A stretch of 64,000 bases of DNA from Ollibium composti (GTDB taxonomy: Bacteria; Pseudomonadota; Alphaproteobacteria; Rhizobiales; Rhizobiaceae): the NCBI RefSeq assembly GCF_004801285.1, contig NZ_SSNY01000009.1:150962-214961 (forward strand), in the 5' to 3' direction. Positions 25,654 through 35,566 of this stretch are shown one piece after another. Every line of letters begins with the position of its first letter. The first letter of the stretch is position 1. The notes under the pieces were generated by a model. The model worked only from the letters and a program-made list of their open reading frames with translations. It was not told the origin of the DNA and did not search any database. Made by a program: the position numbers and the translations under genes.

Positions 25654-26700
25654 ATGAAGAAGTCCGTCGAGCGTATTGAAGGCGACACCGAAGGCGTTGC
25701 CTACGAATTTCCGGTTCTTCGTTTCGAGGGCTCGGACAAGGCCGCTCCCCGCGCCTATCTGCAGGCCGCGCTGCATGCCGGCGAACTGCCGGGCACCGTC
25801 GCCATCGACGCGCTGATGCCGATGCTTCTCAAAGCCGAGGCCGAAGGGCGCATCCTGGGTGCGCTGACCATCGTGCCATGGGCCAATCCGATCGGACGCG
25901 CGCAATACCAGTTCGGCGACCACCAGGGCCGCTTCCATTCCGGCACCCGCGTCAACTTCAACCGCGACTTTCCGCTGGTGGACCGGCCGGACCCTGCCCT
26001 GTTGCCGGACACCACCCACGCCACCGTCGACCAGAAGCTGAAGGCGCGGCTGCTCTCGCTGTCGCTCGGCCACGATATCGTGCTCGACCTGCACTGCGAC
26101 GACGAAGGCCTGCCCTATCTCTACGTGCCGGCCGAACTCTGGCCGGCCATGGCCGACTGTGCCGCAGCCATGGGCGTGGCCGCCGTGCTTCTGTGGCAGG
26201 GCGAAAGCGGAGCCGCCTTCGAGGAGGCCTCCGTCCACCCGCATCTCGCGGCAGGCGGCCCGCTCGACCGCGTCGTCGTCACAACCGTCGAATATCGCGG
26301 CGTCGCCGATGTCGACCGCGCCACAGCCGAAGGCGATGCCGCCGGCCTCTATCGCCTGCTGGTGGCACGCGGCGTCGTCGCCGACCCGTCCGTGCCCGCG
26401 CCCGGCCCCTTCAAGGGCGTGGTCACGCCGCTGGAAAACATCGACATGATGCCGGCGCCGCAGGCCGGCGCCGTCCTCTACGACGTCAAACCGGGCGACC
26501 GCGTGAAGAAGGGCGACCGCCTTGCGACGGTCGTCCATCGCCCCGGCGAGCAGGGCGGCCATGCCGAGGTGTTCGCGCCGCAGGACGGCACCATCCTCAC
26601 CCGCCGCTCGCACCGCATCACCCGCGCCGGCGACGACCTGGTGAAGCTGCTGGGCGGCGCGCGCAGCACGGACGCACGCGCAGGCGCGCTGGAAGACTGA
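25654..26700 (+). CDS. Succinylglutamate desuccinylase/aspartoacylase family protein
   Basis: A 348-residue zinc-dependent deacylase (M14-like). Zinc ligands are visible in LHAGELPG (HxxE) and DLHCDDEG, with the arginine loop NFNRDFPL between them. The C-terminal third forms a beta-barrel like that of AstE/aspartoacylase and biotinyl-like folds ([20 protein letters not shown]). The substrate is probably an N-acyl amino acid, but no neighbour identifies it. AGGAGG lies before the ATG at 25654. It is in the same direction as the phytase-like gene but separated by 134 bases. Confidence 0.85.
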   Translation: MKKSVERIEGDTEGVAYEFPVLRFEGSDKAAPRAYLQAALHAGELPGTVAIDALMPMLLKAEAEGRILGALTIVPWANPIGRAQYQFGDHQGRFHSGTRVNFNRDFPLVDRPDPALLPDTTHATVDQKLKARLLSLSLGHDIVLDLHCDDEGLPYLYVPAELWPAMADCAAAMGVAAVLLWQGESGAAFEEASVHPHLAAGGPLDRVVVTTVEYRGVADVDRATAEGDAAGLYRLLVARGVVADPSVPAPGPFKGVVTPLENIDMMPAPQAGAVLYDVKPGDRVKKGDRLATVVHRPGEQGGHAEVFAPQDGTILTRRSHRITRAGDDLVKLLGGARSTDARAGALED

Positions 26701-26870
26701 CGACACGCGCTTCTTCACGCGAAATCGCGGCGATTTACAATTCCGTGAGCGGATGACGCTTGCACGGAATTTGCCGCATTCGTGCCACAAAGCGGTCCAT
26801 CCTCCGCCGGCACGAAGTCGCCAAGGCTTTGCAAACAAATGTGATTTCAACTTTATGCGGGGAGGCACGC

Positions 26871-28097
26871 GTGGTTCCTGCACGCTTTCGTTCGTCTTTA
26901 AATACCCCTTCGAAATTGCTTGCCGCGACCGTCGTCGCCATCGGGCTCGGCCTCGCAACGGCACCGCCGGTATGGGCCCAGTCGGCCGGCGCTGCGGCCG
27001 CCCAACAGGCGCCCGCCGGCCTGTGGCTGACCACGCGCTACCCGGATTTTTCCGCCCAGGCGGGCAAGAGCATCTCCGTCGACGTCACCCTTTCCAACCA
27101 CGGCCTGCCGCCGCAGCGCATCGACCTCGGTCTCGACGGATTGCCGGCCGGCTGGAGCTGGGAGATCGACGGCGGCGGCAAACCGGTGCGCGCGGCGATC
27201 GCGGCGGCCGATTCCACGGTCGACCTGACGCTGAAGCTCACCCCGCCAGCCGATGCGAACGCCGACAAGCCCGTCGCCTTCGCGCTGACCGGCAAGGGCG
27301 ACGGCCAGTCGCTCAGCCTGCCGCTATCGCTGACGCTGACGAAAACCGAACCCGCCAAGCTCACCATGGAGCCGAAGCTGCCGGCGCTGCGCGGCACCGC
27401 CAAATCCGCCTTCGACTATCAGGTGGACGTCAAGAACGACGGCCAGGAGGACACCACCGTCAACCTGCTTTCCAAGGCACCGGACGGTTTCCAGGTCACC
27501 TTCAAGGAAGGCTACGGCTCGCAGGAACTGACCAGCCTGCCGCTGAAGGCCGGCGAATCGAAGGAGCTGAAAGTTTCCGTCCAACCGCCCGACAGCGCCC
27601 AGGCCGGTCAATATCCGGTCGAAGTGGCGGCCGCCGCCGGCGACATTTCGGCCAACGCCAAGCTGATGCTCGACATCACCGGGCGCCCGACCGTCGCGCT
27701 CACCGGCCCCGAAGGCAGGCTTTCCGGCGACGCCACCGCCGGGCAGGAGCGAACCTTCACCTTCACCTTGCGGAATTCGGGCTCGGCGCCGGCACGCGAC
27801 GTCGCTCTCTCCGCCAGCCCGCCGTCCGGCTGGAAGGTCGCCTTCAACCCCGAGAAGGTGGACGACATCGAGCCGGGTCAGGACGCCAGCGTCGCCGTCT
27901 CCATGACGCCTTCGCAGCAGGCCATCGCCGGCGACTACATGGTCTCGGTCCGCGCCAACGGCCCGGGCGCTTCCGACAGCGCCAATTTCCGCGTCACCGT
28001 GCGCACCTCGACTCTGTGGGGCGTCACCGGGCTGGCCGTCATCGGCATCGCCGTGCTGGTGCTGGGCTTCGCCGTCGCCAGGTATGGCCGCAGATGA
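26871..28097 (+). CDS. Exported NEW3-like beta-sandwich protein linked to an ABC exporter
   Basis: About 408 residues from the GTG at 26871, which has GGGGAGG five bases upstream; the longer frame to 26760 lacks a ribosome site. Signal peptide around [21 protein letters not shown]. The body is three repeats of an immunoglobulin-like NEW3 domain (for example [40 protein letters not shown], then a third copy). A single C-terminal helix ([20 protein letters not shown]) anchors it in the inner membrane facing the periplasm. The stop overlaps the ATPase start (ATGA). Such proteins pair with ABC-2 exporters of unknown cargo. Confidence 0.82.
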   Translation: MVPARFRSSLNTPSKLLAATVVAIGLGLATAPPVWAQSAGAAAAQQAPAGLWLTTRYPDFSAQAGKSISVDVTLSNHGLPPQRIDLGLDGLPAGWSWEIDGGGKPVRAAIAAADSTVDLTLKLTPPADANADKPVAFALTGKGDGQSLSLPLSLTLTKTEPAKLTMEPKLPALRGTAKSAFDYQVDVKNDGQEDTTVNLLSKAPDGFQVTFKEGYGSQELTSLPLKAGESKELKVSVQPPDSAQAGQYPVEVAAAAGDISANAKLMLDITGRPTVALTGPEGRLSGDATAGQERTFTFTLRNSGSAPARDVALSASPPSGWKVAFNPEKVDDIEPGQDASVAVSMTPSQQAIAGDYMVSVRANGPGASDSANFRVTVRTSTLWGVTGLAVIGIAVLVLGFAVARYGRR

Positions 28098-29047
28098 GCG
28101 CCGCCGAAGCCCCCGTCATCGAAGCCGGCGGCCTGACCAAGCGCTACGGCCGCTTCACCGCCGTCGACGGCATCGATCTTGCCGTGAACAAGGGGGAGGT
28201 GTTCGGCCTGCTCGGGCCGAACGGCTCAGGCAAGACCACCACGATCCTGCTCCTGCTCGGCCTCACCGAACCGAGCGCCGGCACCATCCGCGTGCTGGGG
28301 CTCGATCCCCTGCGCAAGCCGCTGTCGGTCAAGCGCCGCGTCGGCTATCTGCCGGACCAGATCGGCTTCTACGATCACCTGAGCGCCGAGGAGAACCTTG
28401 CCTATTCGGCGCGGCTCGCCGGCCTTGCATCCGCCGAGGCCAACAGGCGCATCAGCGACGCACTGGCGCGCGTGCGGCTTTCCGACGTGCGCGGCAAGCG
28501 TGTGGCGACCTATTCGCGCGGCATGCGCCAGCGGCTCGGCCTCGCCGAAGTGCTGGCCAAGGGCTCCGAGATCGCCATCCTCGACGAGCCGACCTCCGGG
28601 CTGGACCCGCAGTCGACTCAGGAACTTCTGGAACTCATCCGCGAACTTGCCGCCGACGGCGTCACCATCGTGCTGTCTTCGCATCTGCTGGCCATGATGC
28701 AGTCGCTGTGCGACCGCGTCGCCCTGTTCAGCCGTGGCCGCATCGGCCTGATCGGCAAGGTGGCCGACCTGACCGCCGACGTGCTGGGCGGCACGCATGT
28801 GGTCGAGGTCGAGGCCGACGGCATCGACCTCGCGGCAGTCCTGAAGGACGCGCCCCACATCGCCGCCGTGACGCCGCTGAGGGCCGGCCGCTGGCGCGTC
28901 GACGCCGATGCCGACGTGCGCGCCGACATCGCCCACCGCACCGTGCAGGCCGGAGGGGCGCTTTCCGGGATGACCATCCGCCAGTCCAGCCTCGACGAGG
29001 TCTACGCGCGTTTCTTCGAGGGAGAAGACCATGACCAGGCAGCGTGA
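28094..29047 (+). CDS. ABC-2 type transporter ATP-binding protein
   Basis: A 317-residue ATPase. Walker A is [10 protein letters not shown], signature [13 protein letters not shown] (S-R-G in place of the usual S-G-G), Walker [15 protein letters not shown]-loop LSSHLLAM. The C-terminal 90 residues are a DUF4162-like tail ([16 protein letters not shown]). It overlaps the NEW3-like gene by four bases and the permease gene by 17, so the three form one unit. Operons of this kind resemble NosFYD-type or antibiotic exporters; I cannot name the cargo. Confidence 0.9.
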   Translation: MSAAEAPVIEAGGLTKRYGRFTAVDGIDLAVNKGEVFGLLGPNGSGKTTTILLLLGLTEPSAGTIRVLGLDPLRKPLSVKRRVGYLPDQIGFYDHLSAEENLAYSARLAGLASAEANRRISDALARVRLSDVRGKRVATYSRGMRQRLGLAEVLAKGSEIAILDEPTSGLDPQSTQELLELIRELAADGVTIVLSSHLLAMMQSLCDRVALFSRGRIGLIGKVADLTADVLGGTHVVEVEADGIDLAAVLKDAPHIAAVTPLRAGRWRVDADADVRADIAHRTVQAGGALSGMTIRQSSLDEVYARFFEGEDHDQAA

Positions 29048-29990
29048 GGGCTCGCCCTTCGCCGGGCTGTCGACGGTGGCGCTGAAGGAAGCCGCCGACC
29101 ATATGAATTCGGCCCGCATCCATCTGGTGATGCTTCTGGTGATCCTCACCGCCATCGGCTCGGTCTATGCCGCGATCGGCCAGATCAAGGCGACCATCGG
29201 CGAGGACCAGTTCCTGTTCCTGCGCCTGTTCACCACCGCACAGCAGCCCTTGCCCTCCTTCGTCTCCTTCCTCGGCTTCCTCATCCCGCTGGTGGCGATC
29301 GCGCTCGGCTTCGACGCCATCAACGGCGAATACAGCCGCCGCACGCTGTCGCGCGTGCTGTCGCAACCGATCTACCGCGACGCGCTGCTGACGGGAAAAT
29401 TCCTCGGCGGCCTGATCGTCATCGCCATCTGCCTGCTGACGCTGTGGCTGTTGGTGACCGGGCTCGGCATCCTCTCGCTCGGCCTGCCGCCGGGCGGCGA
29501 GGAGATCGCGCGCGGACTGGCCTTCCTGTTCGCTTCCTTCGTCTATGCCGGCGTGTGGCTGGCCGTGGCGATGGCCTTCTCGACGCTGGTGAAATCGCCC
29601 GCGACCTCGGCGCTGTGCGCGCTGACACTGTGGCTGGTCTTCACCGTGTTCTGGCCGATGCTGACGCCGCTGGTCGCCGGCGCCGTCGCGCCCGTCGACC
29701 TGCTCGATCCGATGACGGCTGTCCACCAGATCGCCGTACAGCAGGGGCTGGCGCGCATTTCGCCGAACGTCCTTTACGGCGAGGCGACGCTTGCTCTGCT
29801 CAACCCCGCCACCCGCTCGCTCGGCCTGCTCTTTCCCTCGCAGCTGAGCGGGGCGCTGATGGGCGCGCCCTTGCCGCTGTCGGCCAGCCTCGCTTTGGTC
29901 TGGCCGCAGATCGCCGGCATGATCGCGGCTCTCATCGTGCTGTTCACCATCGCCTACGTGTCGTTCCAGCGGCAGGAGATCCGGGCGTAG
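29031..29990 (+). CDS. ABC-2 type transporter permease
   Basis: A 319-residue membrane protein with about six helices (for example [56 protein letters not shown]). The conserved [23 protein letters not shown] loop is typical of ABC-2 permeases of the NosY type. It is translationally coupled to the ATPase gene and ends the three-gene transporter unit. A palindromic repeat follows. Confidence 0.9.
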   Translation: MTRQREGSPFAGLSTVALKEAADHMNSARIHLVMLLVILTAIGSVYAAIGQIKATIGEDQFLFLRLFTTAQQPLPSFVSFLGFLIPLVAIALGFDAINGEYSRRTLSRVLSQPIYRDALLTGKFLGGLIVIAICLLTLWLLVTGLGILSLGLPPGGEEIARGLAFLFASFVYAGVWLAVAMAFSTLVKSPATSALCALTLWLVFTVFWPMLTPLVAGAVAPVDLLDPMTAVHQIAVQQGLARISPNVLYGEATLALLNPATRSLGLLFPSQLSGALMGAPLPLSASLALVWPQIAGMIAALIVLFTIAYVSFQRQEIRA

Positions 29991-29996
29991 GACACT

Positions 29997-30155
29997 GGCG
30001 GCTCCCTCCCCTTGAGGGGAGGGTGGCCCGCGCAGCGGGTCGGGAGGGGTAACCTCAACCACTCCAGCCTAAGAACAAATGTTGGCGCACTGCCGCGGCG
30101 ACCCTCCCGGCAGGCCTACGGCGTGCCACCTTCCCCTCAAGGGGGAGGGAGCCGC
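29997..30155. repeat. REP-like inverted repeat pair downstream of the exporter operon
   Basis: GGCGGCTCCCTCCCCTTGAG near 29997 is matched in reverse near 30155 (CAAGGGGGAGGGAGCCGCC), with inner pieces GGGAGGGT/ACCCTCCC also inverted. It belongs to the same broad CCCCTTGAGGGG family as the element at 734. It fills most of the 219-base gap before the trp leader. Confidence 0.75.
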
Positions 30156-30209
30156 CAGCCCCGTATCAAATCTCTTGCCCTGCCCTGCGTTCGCCGCTAA
30201 GGAAAACCC

Positions 30210-30254
30210 ATGAGCATTCGTTCGATCAACTCGATCTGGTGGTGGGCCTGCTGA
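30210..30254 (+). CDS. trpL: trp leader peptide (three consecutive Trp codons)
   Basis: A 14-codon frame [14 protein letters not shown] ending in TGA at 30252-30254, with AAGGA just upstream. Three consecutive TGG codons (30237-30245) sense charged tRNA-Trp. The arrangement matches the rhizobial trpE leader (the Sinorhizobium version also carries three Trp in a row). Ribosome stalling here decides between antiterminator and terminator in the following sequence. Confidence 0.93.
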   Translation: MSIRSINSIWWWAC

Positions 30255-30256
30255 CA

Positions 30257-30321
30257 GCGGCCGCCGAACGCATGCGCGTGAAAATCAGGGATGGCCGCAG
30301 GAGAAGTCCGGCGGCCTTTTT
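30257..30321 (+). promoter_or_regulatory. trp attenuator
   Basis: The terminator is GGCCGC-A-GGA-GAAG-TCC-G-GCGGCC (30293-30316) followed by five T. The competing segment GCGGCC at 30257-30262, directly after the leader stop, can pair with GGCCGC at 30293-30298 to form the antiterminator. With the leader peptide this is a complete transcription attenuator for trpE(G), 49 bases before its start codon. Confidence 0.9.
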
Positions 30322-30369
30322 GTTTCCAGAATCGCCTCCGGACCTCCACGGCGGAACAAGGAGACGGCA

Positions 30370-32559
30370 ATGACGGTGGAAATCCTGGAAAACGGCGGTG
30401 AGCGATTCGTCACGGCCGGCGGCATCGCGATCACCCGCGAACGCCACGAAAAACCCTATGCCGGCGCCATCGACGCCTATCTCGAAGGCCTCAATGCGCG
30501 GCGCGGCGCGGTCTTTTCCTCCAACTACGAATATCCCGGCCGCTACACCCGCTGGGACACCGCCATCATCGATCCGCCGCTGGTGATTTCGGCGCGCGGC
30601 CGCGCAATGAAGATCGAGGCGCTGAACAGGCGCGGCGAGGTCATGCTGCCCGCCATAGAGCGCGTGCTGCGCAAGGAAAAGGCCGTCGGCTTTACCGATG
30701 CGACGAAGCGATTGCTGGCGCTGACGGTCGCTGAGCCCGGCCATGTCTACGCCGAGGAGGAGCGCAGCCGCGCGCCTTCCGTCTTTACCGTGCTGCGTGC
30801 CGTAACCGCCCTGTTCCACACCGATCAGGACGCCAATCTCGGCCTTTACGGCGCCTTCGGCTACGACCTCGCCTTCCAGTTCGATCCGGTCGCCTACAAG
30901 CTCAAGCGGGCCGAGAGCCAGCGCGACCTGGTGCTTTACCTGCCCGACGAGATCCTCGTCGTCGACCACTATTCGGCGAAGGCCTGGACCGACCGCTACG
31001 ACTATTCCGGCGAGGATTTTTCCACAACCGGCCTGCCGCGCGACGGCGCTGTCCAGCCGTTCAAACCGTCCGACCGCATCCCGCCGCGCGGCGACCATGA
31101 GCCGGGCGAATACGCCAATCTGGTCCGGCGCGCCTTCGACAGCTTCAAGCGCGGCGACCTGTTCGAAGTCGTGCCCGGCCAGATGTTCTACGAGCGCTGC
31201 GAGACGGAACCGTCTGCCATTTCGCGGCGGCTGAAGACCATCAATCCCTCGCCCTATTCCTTCTTCATCAACCTCGGCGAGAACGAATACCTGGTCGGCG
31301 CTTCGCCGGAGATGTTCGTGCGCGTCAACGGTCGCCGCGTCGAGACCTGCCCGATCTCCGGCACCATCAAGCGCGGCGACGACGCCATCTCGGATCACGA
31401 GCAGATCCTGAAACTGCTCAACTCCAAGAAGGACGAGAGCGAGCTCACCATGTGCTCGGACGTCGACCGCAACGACAAGAGCCGGGTTTGCGAGCCGGGC
31501 TCCGTGCGCGTCATCGGCCGCCGCCAGATCGAGATGTATTCGCGCCTCATCCACACCGTCGACCACATCGAGGGCCGGCTGCGCGAAGGCATGGACGCCT
31601 TCGACGCCTTCCTCACCCATGCCTGGGCCGTCACTGTCACCGGCGCGCCGAAACTGTGGGCGATGCGCTTCATCGAGAACAACGAGAAGAGCCCGCGCGC
31701 CTGGTACGGCGGCGCCATCGGCATGGTGCATTTCAACGGCGACCTGAATACCGGCTTGACGCTGCGCACCATCCGCATCAAGGACGGCATAGCCGAGGTG
31801 CGCGCCGGCGCGACGCTGCTCTTCGATTCCGTCCCCGAGGACGAGGAAGCCGAAACCGAACTGAAGGCATCCGCCATGCTTGCCGCCATCCGCGACGCCA
31901 AAGCCGGCAACGCCGCCACTACCGAGCGCGCCACAGCGCGCGTCGGCGAAGGCGTCACCGTCCTGCTGGTCGACCACGAGGACAGCTTCGTCCATACGCT
32001 CGCCAACTACTTCCGCCAGACCGGCGCCAACGTCTCCACCGTGCGTTCGCCGGTGCCGGAAGACCTGTTCGACCGGCTGAAGCCCGACCTTGTCGTGCTT
32101 TCTCCCGGTCCCGGCACGCCGAAGGATTTCGATACCGCAGCCACCATCAGGAAAGCGCGCGAGCGCCGGTTGCCGATCTTCGGCGTCTGCCTCGGCCTGC
32201 AGGCGCTGGCAGAAGCCTATGGCGGCGAGTTGCGCCAGCTTGCCGTGCCGATGCACGGCAAGCCCTCGCGCATCAAGATCTCGAAGCCGGGCATCGTCTT
32301 TTCCGGCCTGCCGAAGGAAGTCACCGTCGGCCGCTATCATTCGATCTTCGCCGATCCGGCAAAGCTGCCGGCGGACTTCGAAGTGACGGCGGAAAGCGAG
32401 GACGGCACCATCATGGCCTTCGAGCATCGCAAGGAACCGGTCGCCGCCGTGCAATTCCATCCCGAATCGATCATGACGCTGGGCGGCGACGCCGGCATGC
32501 GCATGATCGAGAACGTGGTGGCGCACCTGTCGCGCAAGGCGAAGGAAAAAGCGGCATAG
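30370..32559 (+). CDS. trpE(G): Anthranilate synthase, fused TrpE-TrpG
   Basis: A 729-residue fusion making anthranilate from chorismate and glutamine, the first step to tryptophan. Residues to about 510 are TrpE ([70 protein letters not shown]). Residues from about 525 are the TrpG glutaminase ([32 protein letters not shown], catalytic Cys607 in [15 protein letters not shown], His/Glu in QFHPESI). The fusion is characteristic of Rhizobiales. Control is by the leader and attenuator upstream. The next gene starts almost at once. Confidence 0.97.
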   Translation: MTVEILENGGERFVTAGGIAITRERHEKPYAGAIDAYLEGLNARRGAVFSSNYEYPGRYTRWDTAIIDPPLVISARGRAMKIEALNRRGEVMLPAIERVLRKEKAVGFTDATKRLLALTVAEPGHVYAEEERSRAPSVFTVLRAVTALFHTDQDANLGLYGAFGYDLAFQFDPVAYKLKRAESQRDLVLYLPDEILVVDHYSAKAWTDRYDYSGEDFSTTGLPRDGAVQPFKPSDRIPPRGDHEPGEYANLVRRAFDSFKRGDLFEVVPGQMFYERCETEPSAISRRLKTINPSPYSFFINLGENEYLVGASPEMFVRVNGRRVETCPISGTIKRGDDAISDHEQILKLLNSKKDESELTMCSDVDRNDKSRVCEPGSVRVIGRRQIEMYSRLIHTVDHIEGRLREGMDAFDAFLTHAWAVTVTGAPKLWAMRFIENNEKSPRAWYGGAIGMVHFNGDLNTGLTLRTIRIKDGIAEVRAGATLLFDSVPEDEEAETELKASAMLAAIRDAKAGNAATTERATARVGEGVTVLLVDHEDSFVHTLANYFRQTGANVSTVRSPVPEDLFDRLKPDLVVLSPGPGTPKDFDTAATIRKARERRLPIFGVCLGLQALAEAYGGELRQLAVPMHGKPSRIKISKPGIVFSGLPKEVTVGRYHSIFADPAKLPADFEVTAESEDGTIMAFEHRKEPVAAVQFHPESIMTLGGDAGMRMIENVVAHLSRKAKEKAA

Positions 32560-32567
32560 TGACCGAC

Positions 32568-33503
32568 ATGGCTGCGACGATACCCCTGGCAGGAGCAGCG
32601 GCGAAGCGGCGCATCGCCGCCCTCGCGTTCTGGTCGATCGTCGTCGCCTTCGTCGTGCTCGGCCTGAAGGCGGTGGCGTGGTGGATCACCGGTTCGGTCG
32701 CGCTCTATTCGGATGCGCTGGAATCCACCGTCAACGTGATCGCCGCCGCAGCCGCCTTCTGGGCCATCCGGGTGAGCCAGAAGCCCGCCGACGAGGACCA
32801 TCCCTTCGGCCACCACAAGGCGGAATACTTCTCCGCCGTACTGGAGGGCGTGCTGATCGTCGTGGCCGCCCTGCTGATCCTCAGCGAGGTCTGGCGCACT
32901 TGGCGCAATACGGCGCCGCTGGAGCAGCCCTGGGAGGGCCTGGCCGTCAACGGCGTCGCCACCGTCATCAACGCGGCCTGGGCGTGGACGCTGATCCGCG
33001 CCGGCCGGAACGCGCGTTCGCCCGCCCTCGTCGCCGACGGCCAGCACATCATGACCGACGTCATCACCTCGGTCGGCGTCTTCATCGGCCTCGTCGGCGC
33101 GGTGATGACGGGCTGGCGTATCCTCGACCCGGCGCTGGCCGTCATCGTCGCCCTGAACATCCTGTGGCAGGGCTGGCACGTCATCGGCGCATCGCTGAAT
33201 GGCCTGATGGACCGCGCCGTCGACCTGCACGACAACATGCGCATTCGCGATATCATCTCGACCAATTCCAAGGGCGCCATCGAGGTGCATGACCTCAAGA
33301 CCCGCATCGCCGGCCGCGCTACCTTCATCGAGTTCCACCTGATCGTCGACGGCGACATGCCGGTGCGCGAAAGCCACGTCATCTGCGACCGCATCGAGGA
33401 CGCGCTGAAGGCTGAAATCCCCTCGGTGCGCATCACCATCCACGTCGAACCCGACGACGAGGCGAAACTGCCGAAAGGCACCGCCGCCGTACCGTTCGCG
33501 TAG
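32568..33503 (+). CDS. Cation diffusion facilitator family transporter
   Basis: About 311 residues, six transmembrane helices, exporting a divalent cation (Zn, Fe, Mn or Co) by proton antiport. Metal-site residues are visible: SVALYSDALES (the S-D-x-x-E pattern) in helix II and ALVADGQHIMTDV (the HxxxD) in helix V, with DEDHPFGHHKAEYF between. The cytoplasmic tail has the usual ferredoxin-like fold with HDLKTRIAG and FIEFHLIVDG. A GTG at 32559 overlapping the trpE(G) stop would add three residues; either start fits. It is co-directional with trpE(G). The metal is not predictable here. Confidence 0.92.
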   Translation: MAATIPLAGAAAKRRIAALAFWSIVVAFVVLGLKAVAWWITGSVALYSDALESTVNVIAAAAAFWAIRVSQKPADEDHPFGHHKAEYFSAVLEGVLIVVAALLILSEVWRTWRNTAPLEQPWEGLAVNGVATVINAAWAWTLIRAGRNARSPALVADGQHIMTDVITSVGVFIGLVGAVMTGWRILDPALAVIVALNILWQGWHVIGASLNGLMDRAVDLHDNMRIRDIISTNSKGAIEVHDLKTRIAGRATFIEFHLIVDGDMPVRESHVICDRIEDALKAEIPSVRITIHVEPDDEAKLPKGTAAVPFA

Positions 33504-33515
33504 AACGAGACTGCT

Positions 33516-34616
33516 TCACAATCCGCACTCGGCCGGTTGCATCGGCTCGAGCCGGTAGATTCTGTCGTCGGAAGCCGTCGCTTCCGCCGCCTCGGCGGAG
33601 CATAGGTCGATCAGCGGCAGGCCGTTGGCCGGGTTGGACAGCATCATCGTACCCTTGGCGCCGCGCCTCAGATAGATTTCACGCGAGGAAATGCCGCAAT
33701 CGGCGTCGCTGGTCTTCGTCGTCGCCACGCAGCGCCACTGGTCGCCTTCGCCATCGCAGGAATAGCTCTGCATCGACGTGCCGGACGCCTTGCGCGTGGC
33801 GACCGAGACCATGATGTCGGCGCCGTTCGGCCAGTTGTCGAGGTCGCGGCCGGCTGCCGCATAGGACGCCAGTTCGGACGGGCCGCGGAAGACCCGGATG
33901 GTCTTCGTCACCTGTTCCGGGTTCGAGGCGAGATGTGCGGCGGTGTAGTCGCGGCCATAGCAGAAGGGCTGATCCGGCTTCAGCCGCAGCCTGAGCGGAT
34001 CACCGAGCGCCGGGTCGATCGGATCGACCTTGGCGAACTCGGCCTTGCATTCGGCCGCCGGGCGGCGCTCGAGCGCGAAGCCGTCGTCGTCGGTGCCCAG
34101 CGCCAGCTTCTCGTATTGCTCCTCTTCGAGTTCCGCCGTCTCGGAAGGATCGAGATAGACGTAACGGTCCAATTTCTCCACGACCAGCCGGCCTTTGGTG
34201 TCGAACCGGAGCGAGGCGAGCGTGCGGTCGCATTCCATGCCGCAATGGATGCCCTGGGGATTGCCGTCCTCGTCGACGCCCGCCCTGCACCAGGCGCCGA
34301 CCCAATCGGGCTTCTTCGCCCCGCGCTCCGTCGTCGTCAGATAGCTGTCGTAGCTGGAACCGGAACTCGGCTCCTCGTTCGGATGGCTGACCGGATCGCC
34401 GCCGCGATAGAAGAAGATGCGCTGCACCTTCTGGTTCGGATGCGCCTTCAGATGGGCCTTGTCATAGACGCGGCCGAAGCAGGCTTCCGCGCCGCCAGCC
34501 TCGAGCGCCTGCCAGTCGGACGCCTTACCGCTTTGCTGGCCCGAGGCGGATGCCGCCAGAGCCAGCCACAACGCCGCGCCGGCCCCGATGCCCGCCAGTC
34601 CCCTCACCGCTGCCAT
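33516..34616 (-). CDS. Exported protein with internal duplication, unknown function
   Basis: A 366-residue exported protein, signal peptide MAAVRGLAGIGAGAALWLAL with cleavage near ASASG. Two related halves are visible: ACFGRVYDKAHLKAHPNQKV with RIFFYRGG (about 46-74), and PFCYGRDYTAAHLASNPEQV with IRVFRG (about 218-248). Several paired cysteines (WCRAG, GIHCGMECD, SYSCDGEGDQWRC) suggest disulfides in the periplasm. I do not recognise the family. It converges with the CDF gene, 12 bases apart, and diverges from the DsrE-like gene. Confidence 0.7.
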   Translation of the reverse strand: MAAVRGLAGIGAGAALWLALAASASGQQSGKASDWQALEAGGAEACFGRVYDKAHLKAHPNQKVQRIFFYRGGDPVSHPNEEPSSGSSYDSYLTTTERGAKKPDWVGAWCRAGVDEDGNPQGIHCGMECDRTLASLRFDTKGRLVVEKLDRYVYLDPSETAELEEEQYEKLALGTDDDGFALERRPAAECKAEFAKVDPIDPALGDPLRLRLKPDQPFCYGRDYTAAHLASNPEQVTKTIRVFRGPSELASYAAAGRDLDNWPNGADIMVSVATRKASGTSMQSYSCDGEGDQWRCVATTKTSDADCGISSREIYLRRGAKGTMMLSNPANGLPLIDLCSAEAAEATASDDRIYRLEPMQPAECGL

Positions 34617-34703
34617 GCACGCCTCCGCCGCAACAGGATGCGGCGATTTTATGCTAGGATCGCCGTGATGGCCATGCGTCCGCCGGCCGGGAGGGGAAAC
34701 GCC

Positions 34704-35144
34704 ATGCTGCGCCGAGACATGTTCCGCGGACTGTTTGCCTCGGCCGGCGCGCTTTTAGGCCTCGGCCAAGCAAATGCGGTCGCGCAGCGAAGCCCCGCAA
34801 GGCAAAGGGTCGCCTATCATCTCAGCGACGCCGACAAGGTCGCCTTCGTGCTCGGCAACGTCAGGAACCACTATGACGGCACCGGCGGCAACGTCGAGAT
34901 CGTGCTGGTGGTGCATGGACCAGCATTGGCCGCTTTCCGTACCGCCGGCGCTTCCGCCGCCGTCGCCAGCCGTTTCGCCGGCCTGGTGAAGGACGGGCTC
35001 GCCCCGCAGGCCTGCGCCAACACCATGCACGGCATGGATATCGCGCTCGCCGACCTGCTCGACGGCTTCGTCAGCGCCGAGCAGGGCGGCGTCGTCAGGC
35101 TGGCTGAGTTGCAGAGAGAAGGCTACGCCTATCTGCGGCCTTGA
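34704..35144 (+). CDS. DsrE-like protein with Tat-type signal
   Basis: A 146-residue protein. The N-terminus MLRRDMFRGLFASAGALLGL has a twin-arginine-like pair and a hydrophobic stretch ending AVAQ, suggesting export, possibly by Tat. The mature part has the DsrE/DsrF fold pattern (YHLSDADKVAFVLGNVRNHY, VEIVLVVHGPALAAF, CANTMHGMDI). The single conserved Cys in QACANTM fits the sulfur-relay cysteine of the family, although the role of exported members is unknown. GGGAGGGG precedes the ATG at 34704. Confidence 0.82.
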   Translation: MLRRDMFRGLFASAGALLGLGQANAVAQRSPARQRVAYHLSDADKVAFVLGNVRNHYDGTGGNVEIVLVVHGPALAAFRTAGASAAVASRFAGLVKDGLAPQACANTMHGMDIALADLLDGFVSAEQGGVVRLAELQREGYAYLRP

Positions 35145-35257
35145 ACGACGTACGCCGTCACCACACGTTGCCGGAATCCGATCATGCTCTAAACTAGCAG
35201 AATCGGACCCGTCCGGCCTCGGCGGCGCGGTCGGCCGCCAGGACAAGGGAGGCGCGT

Positions 35258-35557
35258 ATGTATGGCCTGATCGGAAAGATGCGTGCGGCGACCGGCAAGC
35301 GGGACGAAGTGCTCGCCATCCTCCGCGAAGCGACGACCGGTTTGCCGGGCTGCCTGAGCTACATCGTCGCCCGCGACCCCGCCGACACCACCGCCATCTG
35401 GATCACCGAAGTGTGGACCGACGCCGAAAGCCACAAGGCGTCGCTGACCCTGCCCGAGGTGCAGGCGGCGATTGCCCGGGCCAGACCGCTGGTCACCGGA
35501 TTCGACATCCAGATCGAGACGGAGCCGGTCAGCGGCGTAAGCATGCCGGCGGGTTGA
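35258..35557 (+). CDS. Antibiotic biosynthesis monooxygenase (ABM) domain protein
   Basis: A 99-residue one-domain protein of the dimeric alpha/beta-barrel ABM family (MYGLIGKMRAATGKRDEVLA, GLPGCLSYIVARDPADTTAI, EVWTDAESHKASL). Family members act as small quinol monooxygenases or heme-degrading enzymes; many have no known reaction. GGGAGG precedes the ATG. It is followed after nine bases by the AbrB-type transporter gene. Confidence 0.88.
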   Translation: MYGLIGKMRAATGKRDEVLAILREATTGLPGCLSYIVARDPADTTAIWITEVWTDAESHKASLTLPEVQAAIARARPLVTGFDIQIETEPVSGVSMPAG

Positions 35558-35566
35558 CCCGCCGCA

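Noticed and set aside
26725..26870. Sigma-54 promoter on the minus strand near 26795
   Set aside because: TGGCACG is followed four bases later by CGGCA instead of TTGCA, so the essential -12 GC element is not right, and no minus-strand gene begins there.
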